NCBI GenBank assembly: GCA_030141605.1
Contig: JAQGDQ010000776.1
Span: 33,670-97,669, forward strand
Length of the DNA stretch: 64,000 nt
DNA from: Tubiluchus corallicola
Taxonomy: Eukaryota; Priapulida; Priapulimorpha; Priapulimorphida; Tubiluchidae
Reading direction: 5' to 3'
Position 1 is the stretch's first letter, and the number at the start of each line of letters is the position of its first letter. The notes below the pieces were generated by a model. It did no database searches and was not told the origin of the DNA. It saw nothing but the letters and a program-made list of their open reading frames with translations. A program made the translations under genes and the position numbers. Shown here piece by piece: positions 63,775 through 64,000 of this stretch.

Positions 63775-64000
63775 TTCAACTCATTTTCAGACGACTAATC
63801 ACATTTGAGTCAAGTGTAAATCACGTATTCAAAAGTAATTAAAACGTTCCAGTTCACATTTACTGACACACAATATAAGTAGATACAGTACATACACGTA
63901 CACAATAGAATTGTATGACTTGACTTTGCATTCTTTATTAGCTCTGTAGGTTTTTAGACCCAATAATTCCGTGTTTCCATTTCAGAGTTTCTATTTCACA

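Larger units (their letters stand above)
54620..64000. repeat. Segmental duplication block Y, copy 2 (reaches window end)
   Basis: Partner of 38655-45741. It is longer because of the VNTR at 55490-57935; small indels elsewhere (about 30 bp lost near 59420, a shorter MITE). Confidence 0.9.

Overview
This window is a piece of an animal (metazoan) nuclear genome, almost certainly an invertebrate. The genes are split by GT-AG introns of about 0.2-2 kb, intergenic DNA is AT-rich and full of microsatellites, minisatellites and decayed transposons, and the recognisable genes are animal ones: the ER-stress kinase PERK, SLC1-family amino-acid transporters and C2H2 zinc-finger proteins. A Gypsy element with 77-bp LTRs (Mag-like) and a Tc1/mariner-like transposon also fit an invertebrate. 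The phylum cannot be fixed from this sequence.

Layout. 0.5-6.4 kb, plus strand: 3' part of a PERK (EIF2AK3) gene in five exons, with a foldback MITE in its first visible intron. 8.1-12.8 kb: a complete but mutated Gypsy/Mag-type LTR retrotransposon. 12.8-17.4 kb: simple and tandem repeats, including a 21-bp array of ACGTCA sites, a TAA/CAA/TTA self-complementary block, a CAG block and a 12-bp array. The 12-bp array can be spliced, in frame, as the last exon of a minus-strand zinc-finger gene (15.8-17.9 kb). 19.1-23.8 kb: a LINE relic split by three LTR-like modules. 24.8-27.4 kb: a second minus-strand zinc-finger gene, with a zinc-finger pseudogene upstream at 28.4 kb.

30-64 kb is a cluster of SLC1 transporters, all on the minus strand. 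Two full-length seven-exon genes (39066-45511 and 55034-63774, each 547 aa) lie in near-identical duplicated blocks. A lone first exon (30377-30919) and a two-exon remnant (46883-49309) come from related paralogues. The binding-site residues (NMDGA instead of NMDGT; Cys instead of Arg in the last transport helix) match ASCT-type neutral amino-acid transporters rather than glutamate transporters. Between the copies are a two-exon gene for a secreted or GPI-anchored leucine-rich-repeat protein (33531-34721), a long-TIR DNA transposon family, a Tc1-like insertion with a readable empty site, and a 1-kb GT-rich array. A 2.4-kb VNTR fills one intron of the second full copy. An NN ambiguity lies exactly where the first duplicated block ends, so part of the duplication may be an unmerged haplotype.

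The genes do not form a pathway together. The main stories are tandem gene-family growth and decay (transporters, zinc fingers) and repeat-driven rearrangement. Exon limits were set by reading splice consensus, codon phase and family similarity by eye; no alignment or database search was run.
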